A stretch of DNA of 24,884 nt. Source: Muribaculaceae bacterium. Its GTDB lineage: Bacteria > Bacteroidota > Bacteroidia > Bacteroidales > Muribaculaceae. The notes under the pieces were generated by a model, which worked only from the letters and a program-made list of their open reading frames with translations, was not told where the DNA came from and ran no database searches. Below, piece by piece: positions 7,091 through 14,943 of the stretch. Where the stretch lies: the NCBI GenBank assembly GCA_009775355.1, contig VSPN01000041.1, positions 1 to 24,884 of the forward strand, read 5' to 3'. The position numbers and the translations under genes were made by a program. Position 1 is the stretch's first letter. Each line of letters opens with the position of its first letter.

Positions 7091-8338
7091 ATGAGAATAC
7101 CGTTGGTTGCCGCCATTCTGCTGGTTCTTGCCGCAGTTGCATCAGATCTTTACATTCTTAAAGACATAAGACAATATTGCGCTGCCAGATACCGCCGTCT
7201 TTATTCGTGGCTGTATCTGTGCTCGGCGGCACTCTGCTGGATACTGGTCGGTGTGACACTCGCCATGCCGAAAAAATCGGAAGAGCAGTCTATATTGCCT
7301 CTTATGTGGATGCTTTTCGCTATTCTTTCGATTTATATTCCCAAATATATATACTGCATAAGTTCTCTTGTCGGGCGTCTGATCTTCAGGAAAGGAAAGC
7401 GCAACTATGGCTCCATGGCCGGAATCCCGGCAGGCATTCTGGTTTTCATTGTTATCTGGTGGGGTGTTCTGTTTACCCGTCATGACATAGTGACAAACAA
7501 TGTGGAAATTAGATCGGAGAAACTCCCTGCGGCGTTCGACGGGTTCAAAGTGCTCCAGTTCAGCGACGCTCATGTCGGTACGTGGGGGGACAACACCACA
7601 TTCGTTTCAAAACTTGTCGATTCGATCAATTCCTCAGGTGCGGATCTGATAGTTTTTACCGGAGATATAGTCAACAGACGTTCTTCTGAAATCGATCCGT
7701 TTGTACCTCTATTCAGAAGGCTTCACGCTCCTAATGGAGTGATTGCGGTTCATGGCAATCATGACTACGGCAGTTATGTGAAATGGAAAAATCCTGGTGA
7801 TGACAATCGTGATGTCTTTAGGCTTGACAGCATAATGCGCTCGATGGGATGGAGTGTGCTTAACAATCAGACTTTATTCATCACTGCCGGTCAGGATTCG
7901 ATTGTTGTGATCGGTGTCGAAAACTGGGGCGAGCCGCCGTTTAACCAGCTCGGTAATCTCGGAAAATCGTATCCTGACCGGAAAGGCTCGCTCCGAGGTC
8001 TGAACGACGGAATGTTCAAGATTCTTCTGACGCATAATCCCGAGCACTGGAGTCAGGTGGTCACTAAGATAAGCAACATAGATCTGTCTCTTGCCGGACA
8101 CACCCATGCAATGCAGATGATGATCAAGGCCGGAGACTGGAAATGGTCACCGAGCAAATACAGATACGAGCAGTGGGGCGGACTGTACACAGACAAGGCG
8201 AAAGATGAAAGTCCGATGAATCTTTATGTGAATATCGGTTGCGGTGAGGTCGGTTTCCCGGCTCGCATAGGCGCGGCCAAGCCGGAACTGACCCTGTTTA
8301 CCCTGCGTGGCAGGAAAGTGGAACACAGACAACAATAA
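7091..8338 (+). CDS. Membrane-anchored calcineurin-like metallophosphoesterase
   Basis: A 415-residue protein with about four N-terminal transmembrane helices (roughly 4-22, 38-58, 68-90, 111-128) followed by a metallophosphoesterase domain. All dinuclear-metal motifs are present: DAH (Asp159, His161), GDI (Asp192), GNHD (Asn223, His224), a lone His in LTHNPEHW, and GHTHA (His337, His339). The family includes YkuE and the Chlamydia UDP-diacylglucosamine hydrolase LpxG, so a lipid or nucleotide-lipid phosphoester is a possible substrate. That is inference, since the family covers many substrates. It lies downstream of a lipid acyltransferase and upstream of a short FolK-like gene. ATG 7091 gives a normal first membrane helix. 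Confidence 0.88.
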   Translation: MRIPLVAAILLVLAAVASDLYILKDIRQYCAARYRRLYSWLYLCSAALCWILVGVTLAMPKKSEEQSILPLMWMLFAILSIYIPKYIYCISSLVGRLIFRKGKRNYGSMAGIPAGILVFIVIWWGVLFTRHDIVTNNVEIRSEKLPAAFDGFKVLQFSDAHVGTWGDNTTFVSKLVDSINSSGADLIVFTGDIVNRRSSEIDPFVPLFRRLHAPNGVIAVHGNHDYGSYVKWKNPGDDNRDVFRLDSIMRSMGWSVLNNQTLFITAGQDSIVVIGVENWGEPPFNQLGNLGKSYPDRKGSLRGLNDGMFKILLTHNPEHWSQVVTKISNIDLSLAGHTHAMQMMIKAGDWKWSPSKYRYEQWGGLYTDKAKDESPMNLYVNIGCGEVGFPARIGAAKPELTLFTLRGRKVEHRQQ

Positions 8339-8367
8339 CTGCCGGGATTCGATATTTGTAAGGTGAT

Positions 8368-8742
8368 ATGGCTTCTGTAGTATTGTCTGTCGGCTCCAAC
8401 TGCGGCTGCGAAAACGTCAGGGTTGCATGCGAATGGCTTGAAAAGATGCTCGATAATCCGGTATTGTCAGGTCTGTATCAGACTCCGGCTGTCAACGGCG
8501 GCATACGGGATTACGTCAATGCTGTCGTGTCAGGTCTTACAGACATGACCTCTGATTCGCTCAACGCCTGTCTCAAGGAATATGAACTATTGTGCGGCCG
8601 CGACGAAAGTTGCCGCAGATCCGGAATAGTGCCTGTCGACATCGACATAGTGATATTTGACGGCAAAGTGATACGCGAATGGGATTTCCGCCAGACATTC
8701 TTCACAATTGGCTACTCAGAACTTTTTAGCCCTGTAGTATAG
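8368..8742 (+). CDS. Short FolK-like protein (HPPK family)
   Basis: A 124-residue protein related to 6-hydroxymethyl-7,8-dihydropterin pyrophosphokinase, the folate-pathway enzyme that passes pyrophosphate from ATP to the pterin. Family features are the N-terminal LSVGSNCG, a YQTP segment, YVNAVVSG, the LCGRD segment, and the metal-binding pair Asp91/Asp93 in VDIDIVIFDG. It is about 35 residues shorter than E. coli FolK and lacks the usual C-terminal block after the metal motif. By eye the E. coli Arg82 and Arg88 are matched (Arg78, Arg84), but Trp89 and Arg92 are replaced by Ser85 and Val88. It may be a reduced enzyme or a paralogue with another role. Its last 27 bp overlap the opposing permease gene. 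Confidence 0.72.
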   Translation: MASVVLSVGSNCGCENVRVACEWLEKMLDNPVLSGLYQTPAVNGGIRDYVNAVVSGLTDMTSDSLNACLKEYELLCGRDESCRRSGIVPVDIDIVIFDGKVIREWDFRQTFFTIGYSELFSPVV

Positions 8743-9903
8743 TGCCAGTCCGATGGCAAGATATAGAAAATTCGGAATCCACATGGCCACCCATGGTGAT
8801 GTGAGACCTGAAATAGCAAACTGACTCGTGACCGTGGAAAACAGTATGTAGCTGAAGCTGAGCAGAAGGCCGATTCCGATATTTATGCCCATTCCCCCTT
8901 TTACTTTCTTGGCTGATAGCGACACTCCGATAAGTGTGAGGATGAATGCCGCCGCAGCCACTGCATAGCGTCTTTCTTTCTCGATTTCGAATGCCTTGAT
9001 ATTGGCTACACCTCGCTGTCTCTGCTTTTCGATGAATTCCGAGAGCTGCGGGGTGGTAAGAGTCTCCTGATCATTGACTGAGATCAGGAAGTCTCGAGGT
9101 TCTATCGGAATCACTGTGTCAAGTCTGGCACCGCTCGATATTTTCTCACGCATTCCGTCAAATTCCCGAATCATGTAGTTGTTGGCAGTCCAATGATACA
9201 TGCGCGTGCTGTCGTAATTGATGGTATGTGCCGTCAGCCTTGACACAAGCTGCTTGCCGTTGAATTTGTCAAGAGAAAACCGGTAGCCTGTCTTTGTGGA
9301 GTTCTCGAACCTGCCGATATAGACCACTTCCCCGGGACGAGCCATCAGTTGGATATCGAGCCCGGTTGTCACCTTTTTGTTCTTGACATATCTGTTGGTA
9401 TAATCTATCCGCTTGATGTTGGTTGGCGGAATAATGTAGTTGCTCAGACAGAAGATCATCGCCGCTATCACACCTGCGCCGATCATATACGGGCGCATGA
9501 GCCTGTTGAAGCTGACTCCGCTTGAGAGTATGGCTATGATCTCGGAGTTGCCAGCAAGTTTGGTCGTAAAGAAAATGACTGCGATAAACGTGAACAGAGG
9601 TGCGAGCTGATTGGCGAAATACGGCAGAAACGAAGCGAAATAATCGAATAGTGTGGCCTTGAGGGGCGCATTGAGAAATGCGTCCAGTTTCTCTGTTATG
9701 TCGAACATCGCTACAACCGCGAGAATAAGCATCGTAGCGAACAGATATGTGCCGAGAAACTTTTTCAGTATGAAGACATCAAGAAGCTTCAACCCGAATG
9801 TCTCCCACGACAGGTATTTGCGTCTTGGCCTGTGTTCTGCACTTGAGTGCCGCCTTCTGCGTCTCAGGTATGAAAGTCTGATTTTTCTGATGATTCTGTT
9901 CAC
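8716..9903 (-). CDS. LptF/LptG-family lipopolysaccharide export permease
   Basis: A 395-residue inner-membrane permease of the YjgP/YjgQ family, a partner of the LptB ATPase in pulling LPS from the inner membrane into the Lpt bridge. Three N-terminal helices (about 48-68, 93-113, 138-158) flank the coupling region GNSEIIAILSSGVSFNRLMRPYM. A periplasmic beta-jellyroll follows (about 160-300), then three C-terminal helices after residue 310. Whether it is the LptF or LptG paralogue cannot be decided. The GTG start at 9903 lies 4 bp after the tgt stop, so the genes are probably coupled. The first 37 residues form an Arg-rich extension not usual in the family; a TTG at 9792 would remove it. The 3' end overlaps the convergent FolK-like gene. 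Confidence 0.88.
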   Translation of the reverse strand: MNRIIRKIRLSYLRRRRRHSSAEHRPRRKYLSWETFGLKLLDVFILKKFLGTYLFATMLILAVVAMFDITEKLDAFLNAPLKATLFDYFASFLPYFANQLAPLFTFIAVIFFTTKLAGNSEIIAILSSGVSFNRLMRPYMIGAGVIAAMIFCLSNYIIPPTNIKRIDYTNRYVKNKKVTTGLDIQLMARPGEVVYIGRFENSTKTGYRFSLDKFNGKQLVSRLTAHTINYDSTRMYHWTANNYMIREFDGMREKISSGARLDTVIPIEPRDFLISVNDQETLTTPQLSEFIEKQRQRGVANIKAFEIEKERRYAVAAAAFILTLIGVSLSAKKVKGGMGINIGIGLLLSFSYILFSTVTSQFAISGLTSPWVAMWIPNFLYLAIGLALYYRAKKF

Positions 9904-9907
9904 TTCT

Positions 9908-11038
9908 TTACAGCCTTCTTGTCACATTTACCACCATCTCCTCTTTCCACTGCTTGAAGTCGCCGGAAAGAATGTGCGCTCTGGCTTCTTTGACAAGCCA
10001 CAGATAGAATGCGAGATTATGTATCGAGGCGATCTGCATTCCGAGAATCTCATGACTGACGAACAGGTGTCGCAGATATGCTTTTGAATATTCCTCGTCC
10101 ACGCGCGACGGACCTCCGGGATCGAGCGGCGAGAAGTCGTCGGCCCATTTCTTGTTCTTCAGGTTAACAATGCCGTGGCGGGTGAATATCATGCCGTTCC
10201 GGCCGTTGCGCGTCGGCATCACGCAGTCCATCATGTCTACGCCGCGGTCGATAGCCTCAAGGATATTCGCAGGTGTTCCGACGCCCATCAGATAACGTGG
10301 CTTGCCGGTGGGTAGAATCTCGTTGACAATCTCGATCATTTCGTACATTTTCTCGGTCGGCTCGCCGACTGCAAGTCCGCCTATGGCATTGCCGTCAGCT
10401 CCGAGATCAGCCACGAATTTCGCAGCTTCCCGACGTAAATCAGGATAAACGCATCCCTGCACGATAGGGAAGTAAGCCTGTCTGTAACCATAAAGACCTT
10501 CTGTCTCGTTGTAACGCTTCCATCCGCGGGCGAGCCATCGCTGTGTAAGTCCGAGTGAATTTCTGGCGTAGTTGTAGTCTGATGTGCCTGGAGGGCATTC
10601 GTCAAGTGCCATCATTATGTCAGCTCCGATCGCACGTTCGATGTCGACAACGACTTCAGGAGTGAAGAGATGCTTGCTGCCGTCGATATGACTGCGAAAC
10701 CAGGCACCCTCTTCATGCAGCTTGCGGTTGGCGGCAAGAGAGAAAACCTGAAAACCTCCCGAATCTGTAAGGATCGGTCTGTCCCAGCTGTTGAATCGGT
10801 GAAGCCCTCCCGCCTTTTTCAGTATGTCAAGTCCTGGTCGGAGATATAGGTGGTATGTGTTGCCGAGAATTATCTTGGCATCGATATCTTCGCGAAGTTC
10901 GTGGGCGTGTACGGCCTTAACGCTTCCTACTGTACCGACAGGCATAAATATGGGTGTAGGTATCTGTCCGTGATCGGTCGTTATTATACCTGCTCTGGCG
11001 TTGCTGCCGCTTGTCTGCGCTTCAAGTTTGAATTCCAT
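9908..11038 (-). CDS. tgt: tRNA-guanine(34) transglycosylase
   Basis: Tgt exchanges guanine 34 of GUN-anticodon tRNAs for a queuosine precursor (preQ1 or queuine). The 376-residue TIM-barrel protein shows the substrate-pocket motif DSGGFQVFSL (Asp92), ALDECPPG, GGLAVGEP, and the nucleophile motif DCVMPTRNGRNG (Asp271). The usual zinc site, a C-x-C-x2-C cluster with a distant His, is not intact: residues 308-316 read GGPSRVDEE where the cysteines normally sit, while the His in SIHNLAFY (His340) remains. I recall other Bacteroidetes Tgt proteins showing the same loss, so this is probably a functional lineage variant. It has its own promoter just upstream and is followed 4 bp later by the Lpt permease gene. 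Confidence 0.93.
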   Translation of the reverse strand: MEFKLEAQTSGSNARAGIITTDHGQIPTPIFMPVGTVGSVKAVHAHELREDIDAKIILGNTYHLYLRPGLDILKKAGGLHRFNSWDRPILTDSGGFQVFSLAANRKLHEEGAWFRSHIDGSKHLFTPEVVVDIERAIGADIMMALDECPPGTSDYNYARNSLGLTQRWLARGWKRYNETEGLYGYRQAYFPIVQGCVYPDLRREAAKFVADLGADGNAIGGLAVGEPTEKMYEMIEIVNEILPTGKPRYLMGVGTPANILEAIDRGVDMMDCVMPTRNGRNGMIFTRHGIVNLKNKKWADDFSPLDPGGPSRVDEEYSKAYLRHLFVSHEILGMQIASIHNLAFYLWLVKEARAHILSGDFKQWKEEMVVNVTRRL

Positions 11039-11043
11039 AGATG

Positions 11044-11075
11044 CAAAATTAACTCATTCTCTCTAATCCACCAAA
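11044..11075 (-). promoter_or_regulatory. Strong Bacteroidetes-type promoter for tgt
   Basis: On the minus strand TTTG (11072-11075), a 20-bp spacer and TAATTTTG (11044-11051) match the Bacteroidetes -33/-7 consensus fully. Only five bases (CATCT) separate the -7 box from the tgt ATG, so the mRNA may begin at or next to the start codon. Confidence 0.75.
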
Positions 11076-11107
11076 TAATCAAAGATCCGTCATGAATCTG
11101 TCGTGAT

Positions 11108-12577
11108 CTAATCCATCCTCTCCTTGCGTGCGGCGTCGAGACGAAGCAAAATGAATAGTAGGATTGTGAACCCCCATAGCGACGACCCCCCGTAACTGAA
11201 GAAAGGCAGCGGTATGCCTATGACAGGGCACAGCCCTATTACCATGCCGACGTTGATTCCGAGGTGGAATATAAGAATTGATACGACACAATAGGCATAA
11301 ACTCTCTCGAATGCCGTGCGCTGTCTTTCGGCAATGTGTATGAGTCTAAGAATCAGTCCGAGGAAGAGTGCGAGCACAAGTGTCGATCCGATAAAACCTT
11401 CTTCTTCGCCGATTGTGCAGAAAATGAAGTCGGTATGCTGTTCGGGCACATATTTCAACTTGGTCTGTGTGCCGTTGAGGAAGCCTTTTCCGGTGACGCC
11501 GCCGGATCCAATGGCGATTTTTGACTGGTTGACATTGTAGCCGGCTCCACGCAGATTCTCCTCAATGCCGAGTGCTACCTTGATACGCATCTGCTGGTGG
11601 GGCTGGAGCACGTTGTTGAACACGTAGTTCACCGAGAAAAGGAAGAGCACTGATGTCAGGGCGAATCCGATTGTAATCAGGAACTTCGTGATGCGGTGTC
11701 TGAACATTGCGATCGCCGTGTAGGCGGCACCGAGAAGCATGATTGATATGAAGTATAAATATCCGTTTACCTGCACTCCGATGAGTACAAGAGTGGCAAC
11801 GATCACTCCTGAGCCCACAAATCCGTAGATCACGTTCCGTGCTATTATTATGTCTCTGCAGTAAAACAGAAGCATGAGAGCGAATGTGAGCATGATCAGC
11901 AGGAAGACAGTGAACTCTCCGGCCGGTATTCCGAGAACAAGCGGCTCAGCGAATTTGACCGCCACGACAAAAAACGTGACGGCACAAAGAACTGAAAACA
12001 GTACAAGTCCGCTCATTCCCTCCCTGTAAAGCACAAAAATGAATGACAGATACACAAGTGCACTGCCTGTCTCGCTCTGGAGCAGGATCAGGATGATAGG
12101 CAGGAAAACTATGATCAGGGCGCGGAAATAATTGCTTATCTTGGCGTTGAGCGTAAAATTGTATGAGTCGAACAGTTTCGCGAGAGCGAGAGATGTGGCG
12201 AATTTGCCGAACTCGGCAGGCTGAAGACTGACCGGACCGAGTTTAAGCCAGGAATGTGAGCCTTTTATATCGGGTGCTATAAAAATCGTTACAAGCAGAA
12301 CAAACAGAACTACAATATAGATAGGGTAGGCGTATGTCTTGTAGATTCTGTAGTCAGTAAGCATGATTATGAATCCGATCACTATTGACAGCGCGATCCA
12401 CATGACCTGCTTGCCAGAGGATTCGCTGAAGTCGAATATGCTTGCGTTGTCGAAATCATAGCTTGCCGCATATATGCTGACTGCCCCGAACGACACAAGA
12501 ACAAGATATATGACAATTGTGACCCAGTCGATGGCCTTGAATACCGAAACGCCTGCATCAGTGTTTTTTGACACCAC
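11108..12577 (-). CDS. rodA: Peptidoglycan polymerase RodA (SEDS family)
   Basis: RodA is the polytopic glycosyltransferase that polymerises lipid II for lateral wall growth together with PBP2. The 489-residue product has many hydrophobic helices and SEDS landmarks: SHSWLKLGPVSLQPAEFGKF, LQSETGSALVY, the periplasmic block GSGGVTGKGFLNGTQTKLKYVPEQHTDFIF (11 helical turns before EEEGFIG), and the final GIPLPFFSYGGSS. It is longer than the E. coli protein (about 370) because of extra membrane segments in the middle. The start is a GTG at 12577, directly followed by a second GTG. The gene overlaps mrdA by 20 bp, which fits translational coupling of the two partner proteins. The 69-bp gap to tgt holds the tgt promoter. 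Confidence 0.93.
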   Translation of the reverse strand: MVSKNTDAGVSVFKAIDWVTIVIYLVLVSFGAVSIYAASYDFDNASIFDFSESSGKQVMWIALSIVIGFIIMLTDYRIYKTYAYPIYIVVLFVLLVTIFIAPDIKGSHSWLKLGPVSLQPAEFGKFATSLALAKLFDSYNFTLNAKISNYFRALIIVFLPIILILLQSETGSALVYLSFIFVLYREGMSGLVLFSVLCAVTFFVVAVKFAEPLVLGIPAGEFTVFLLIMLTFALMLLFYCRDIIIARNVIYGFVGSGVIVATLVLIGVQVNGYLYFISIMLLGAAYTAIAMFRHRITKFLITIGFALTSVLFLFSVNYVFNNVLQPHQQMRIKVALGIEENLRGAGYNVNQSKIAIGSGGVTGKGFLNGTQTKLKYVPEQHTDFIFCTIGEEEGFIGSTLVLALFLGLILRLIHIAERQRTAFERVYAYCVVSILIFHLGINVGMVIGLCPVIGIPLPFFSYGGSSLWGFTILLFILLRLDAARKERMD

Positions 12578-14411
12578 TTCCTATGATTGTGTTAGAGTTC
12601 AACATCCTTTCTTCAATATGTTTTCGTGACGGATCGATCTCTCCTTTGAGATATTTCTCGATCATCAGAGATCCGATCGGCACACCGAATGTGGCGCCGA
12701 ATCCCGCATTCTCCACGTATACGGCAATTGCGATCTTCGGGTTGTGGTAAGGTGCGAACCCCATGAATGCAGAGTGGTCGCGTCCATGCGGATTCTGAGC
12801 AGTTCCTGTCTTGCCGCACACATCAAGTCCCGGTATATTAGCAAGACGGCATGTGCCGCCAAGCACTGCCATGCGCATCCCTTCAGCCACATCTTCGTAG
12901 TACTGGGGTTTTATATGCGGCTGGTGCTTTTCGTTGTATTTGCTGTCAATGGCACTGTCCGCAATCTCTTTTACCACATGTGGAGTGCGGAACCACCCCC
13001 GGTTGGCGATGGTAGCACCGAGATTTGCTATCTGAAGTGGGGTGGCAAGAACCTCTCCCTGACCTATTGAGACCGATATGATGGAGTTGGCTGTCCAGTT
13101 GGCACCCCTGAATGACTTGCTGTAGAAATCTGTGTTAGGTATAAAGCCCCGGCTTTCAGACGGGAGGTCGACACCAAGCCTGTAGCCGTATCCCATCTCG
13201 ACCATATAGTTTTTCCATTTGGTAAACTGCTCTCCGGGCTTTGTGCCACGGCGGTCGATCATGTTCTTGAAGCCCCAGCAGAAGTATGCGTTGCATGAAG
13301 TCTGCAACGCAGGTTTGAGAGCTATCGGAGAGCCATGTCCATGGCATCCGACACGAAGTCCGTTGACATAGCCGCGATAACATGGATACATCGTTGATGT
13401 GGTCACAACTCCCTCTTGTAGAAAAATCAGTCCCTGTGTCGGTTTGAATGTGGAACCGGGAGGATATGCGCCCTGGATCGAGCGGTCATACAATGGCTTG
13501 TACGGGTCTTTCACAAGCTCGGCATAGTTCTTGCCTCTCTCTCGTCCGACGAGAAGAGACGGCTCGTAGTTGGGCGATGTGACAAGCGCGAGTATCTCGC
13601 CAGTTTCCGGTTCAATGGCAACGATGGCTCCGATCTTGTTCCGCATCATTTCCTCGCCATATTTCTGCAGTTCTATGTCAAGTGACAGTTTGAGGTTGTG
13701 GCCTGACACCGGAGGCTCGTCGTGGACTCCGTTCTCGTATTTCCCTTTGATGCGGCCATATGCGTCTTTCATGAGAATCTCCACACCCTTCCGGCCGCGC
13801 AGAGCTTTCTCATAACTTTTCTCTATGCCGAGATCGCCGGTATAATCGCCCCGCCTGTAGTAGCGGTCTTTCTCGATATCGTCGGCTGATACCTCTCGGA
13901 TGTTACCCAGTACATTCGACGCACAGTCATATGCATATTCCCTTATAGTGCGCTTCTGGATGAAGAATCCGGGAAGAAGGTACAGTTTCTCCTGAAGTTT
14001 TCCGTAATCTTCCTGAGACAGATGCGATATCAGTTTCTGTGGCGTATACGCGGAATATCCCGGATTTTTGTGGGTATCTTTCATGTCGGCCCATCTCTCG
14101 GCAAGCTGTTGGCGGGTAATGCCAAGAGACTCGCAAAGCATTACGGTGTCGAATTCTCCGACATCTTTAGGAATGATCATGACATCGTATGCGGGCTTGT
14201 TGAATACGACGAGCCGGTCCTTGCGGTCATACACAAGGCCGCGGGCAGGATATATGACACGGCGCAGGAAGGCGTTGCTGTCAGCACTTTCCTTATATTT
14301 TACGTCACCGACCTGCAGCCCGAACAGACGTATCACGTATATTATCACAATAACAGTGATAAATCCGCCGATGACGTATTTTCTTTTTTCTAAAGTGTAG
14401 TCTTTTCTCAT
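12558..14411 (-). CDS. mrdA: Penicillin-binding protein 2 (class B transpeptidase)
   Basis: PBP2 cross-links peptidoglycan made by RodA during cell elongation. The 617-residue protein has a single N-terminal membrane anchor (about 11-30), a dimerisation/pedestal domain (about 50-240) and a transpeptidase domain. The three active-site motifs are intact: STFK (Ser320, Lys323) in GAYPPGSTFKP, SCN (372-374) and KTG (534-536) in CGKTGTAQNPHG. A TTG at 14423 would add four residues; the ATG at 14411 is preferred because it gives a standard cytoplasmic MRKDY start and leaves an 18-base gap after mreD. Position between mreD and rodA is the classical shape operon arrangement. Confidence 0.95.
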   Translation of the reverse strand: MRKDYTLEKRKYVIGGFITVIVIIYVIRLFGLQVGDVKYKESADSNAFLRRVIYPARGLVYDRKDRLVVFNKPAYDVMIIPKDVGEFDTVMLCESLGITRQQLAERWADMKDTHKNPGYSAYTPQKLISHLSQEDYGKLQEKLYLLPGFFIQKRTIREYAYDCASNVLGNIREVSADDIEKDRYYRRGDYTGDLGIEKSYEKALRGRKGVEILMKDAYGRIKGKYENGVHDEPPVSGHNLKLSLDIELQKYGEEMMRNKIGAIVAIEPETGEILALVTSPNYEPSLLVGRERGKNYAELVKDPYKPLYDRSIQGAYPPGSTFKPTQGLIFLQEGVVTTSTMYPCYRGYVNGLRVGCHGHGSPIALKPALQTSCNAYFCWGFKNMIDRRGTKPGEQFTKWKNYMVEMGYGYRLGVDLPSESRGFIPNTDFYSKSFRGANWTANSIISVSIGQGEVLATPLQIANLGATIANRGWFRTPHVVKEIADSAIDSKYNEKHQPHIKPQYYEDVAEGMRMAVLGGTCRLANIPGLDVCGKTGTAQNPHGRDHSAFMGFAPYHNPKIAIAVYVENAGFGATFGVPIGSLMIEKYLKGEIDPSRKHIEERMLNSNTIIGSGVKKH

Positions 14412-14429
14412 CAAATGTGCCAATTCACG

Positions 14430-14942
14430 TCAATGGTCTTTTCTGGCCATTAGACTGTCGATGCCAAGAAGAATCAGGAATGTGAGCAAGGCACTTGCTC
14501 CTGACATAATCACGATCTCCTTTACATCGGCAAAATTGAAATACTCTATTGTGAAGGCAAGCAGACAGTATACTGTTGCCATTGAAAAAAGATACTTGCC
14601 ATAGACCGCGAATCCGAGAGACGAAAGCGAAGGTACAATATTCTTGGTGCGGTCGTCGCGTGGTATGTATGCGTAGAGCATCGGTCTTTTTAGCATGGCG
14701 AGCAGTATGCATGCCAGTGAGTTGACACCGGGTGTGTCTGCAAATGCGTCGACGGCCAGACCCGACAGGAACGCCCATGTCAGCAGCCAGTTGACGCTCA
14801 GATCCATAGGGAGTCTTATGATCACGTATATGAATACGAATGCCATGGCTACATTGAAGAGCATGATATTGTTGCAGACCAGAGCCTGAACAAGAATCAG
14901 GCATGTCAGGATCAGGATATTTGAAATTACGCTTTTGTCCAT
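14430..14942 (-). CDS. mreD: Rod shape-determining protein MreD
   Basis: A 170-residue integral membrane protein of the elongation complex, mostly hydrophobic with about five helices. The sequence itself is weakly conserved, so the call rests on size, hydrophobicity, the segment GLAVDAFADTPGVNSLACILL (a D-x-F-x(4)-G-x-N pattern seen in MreD proteins) and its position between mreC and mrdA. The frame is open ten codons further upstream into mreC, but the ATG at 14942, one base after the mreC stop, starts directly before the first helix. It probably anchors MreC and stimulates the PBP2-RodA pair, as known for the family. Confidence 0.87.
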   Translation of the reverse strand: MDKSVISNILILTCLILVQALVCNNIMLFNVAMAFVFIYVIIRLPMDLSVNWLLTWAFLSGLAVDAFADTPGVNSLACILLAMLKRPMLYAYIPRDDRTKNIVPSLSSLGFAVYGKYLFSMATVYCLLAFTIEYFNFADVKEIVIMSGASALLTFLILLGIDSLMARKDH

Positions 14943-14943
14943 C

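Noticed and set aside
8351..8358. GATATTTG before the FolK-like gene as a promoter
   Set aside because: It has a mismatch at the first position of the -7 box and no TTTG at the expected distance; the gene can be read from the upstream phosphoesterase transcript.
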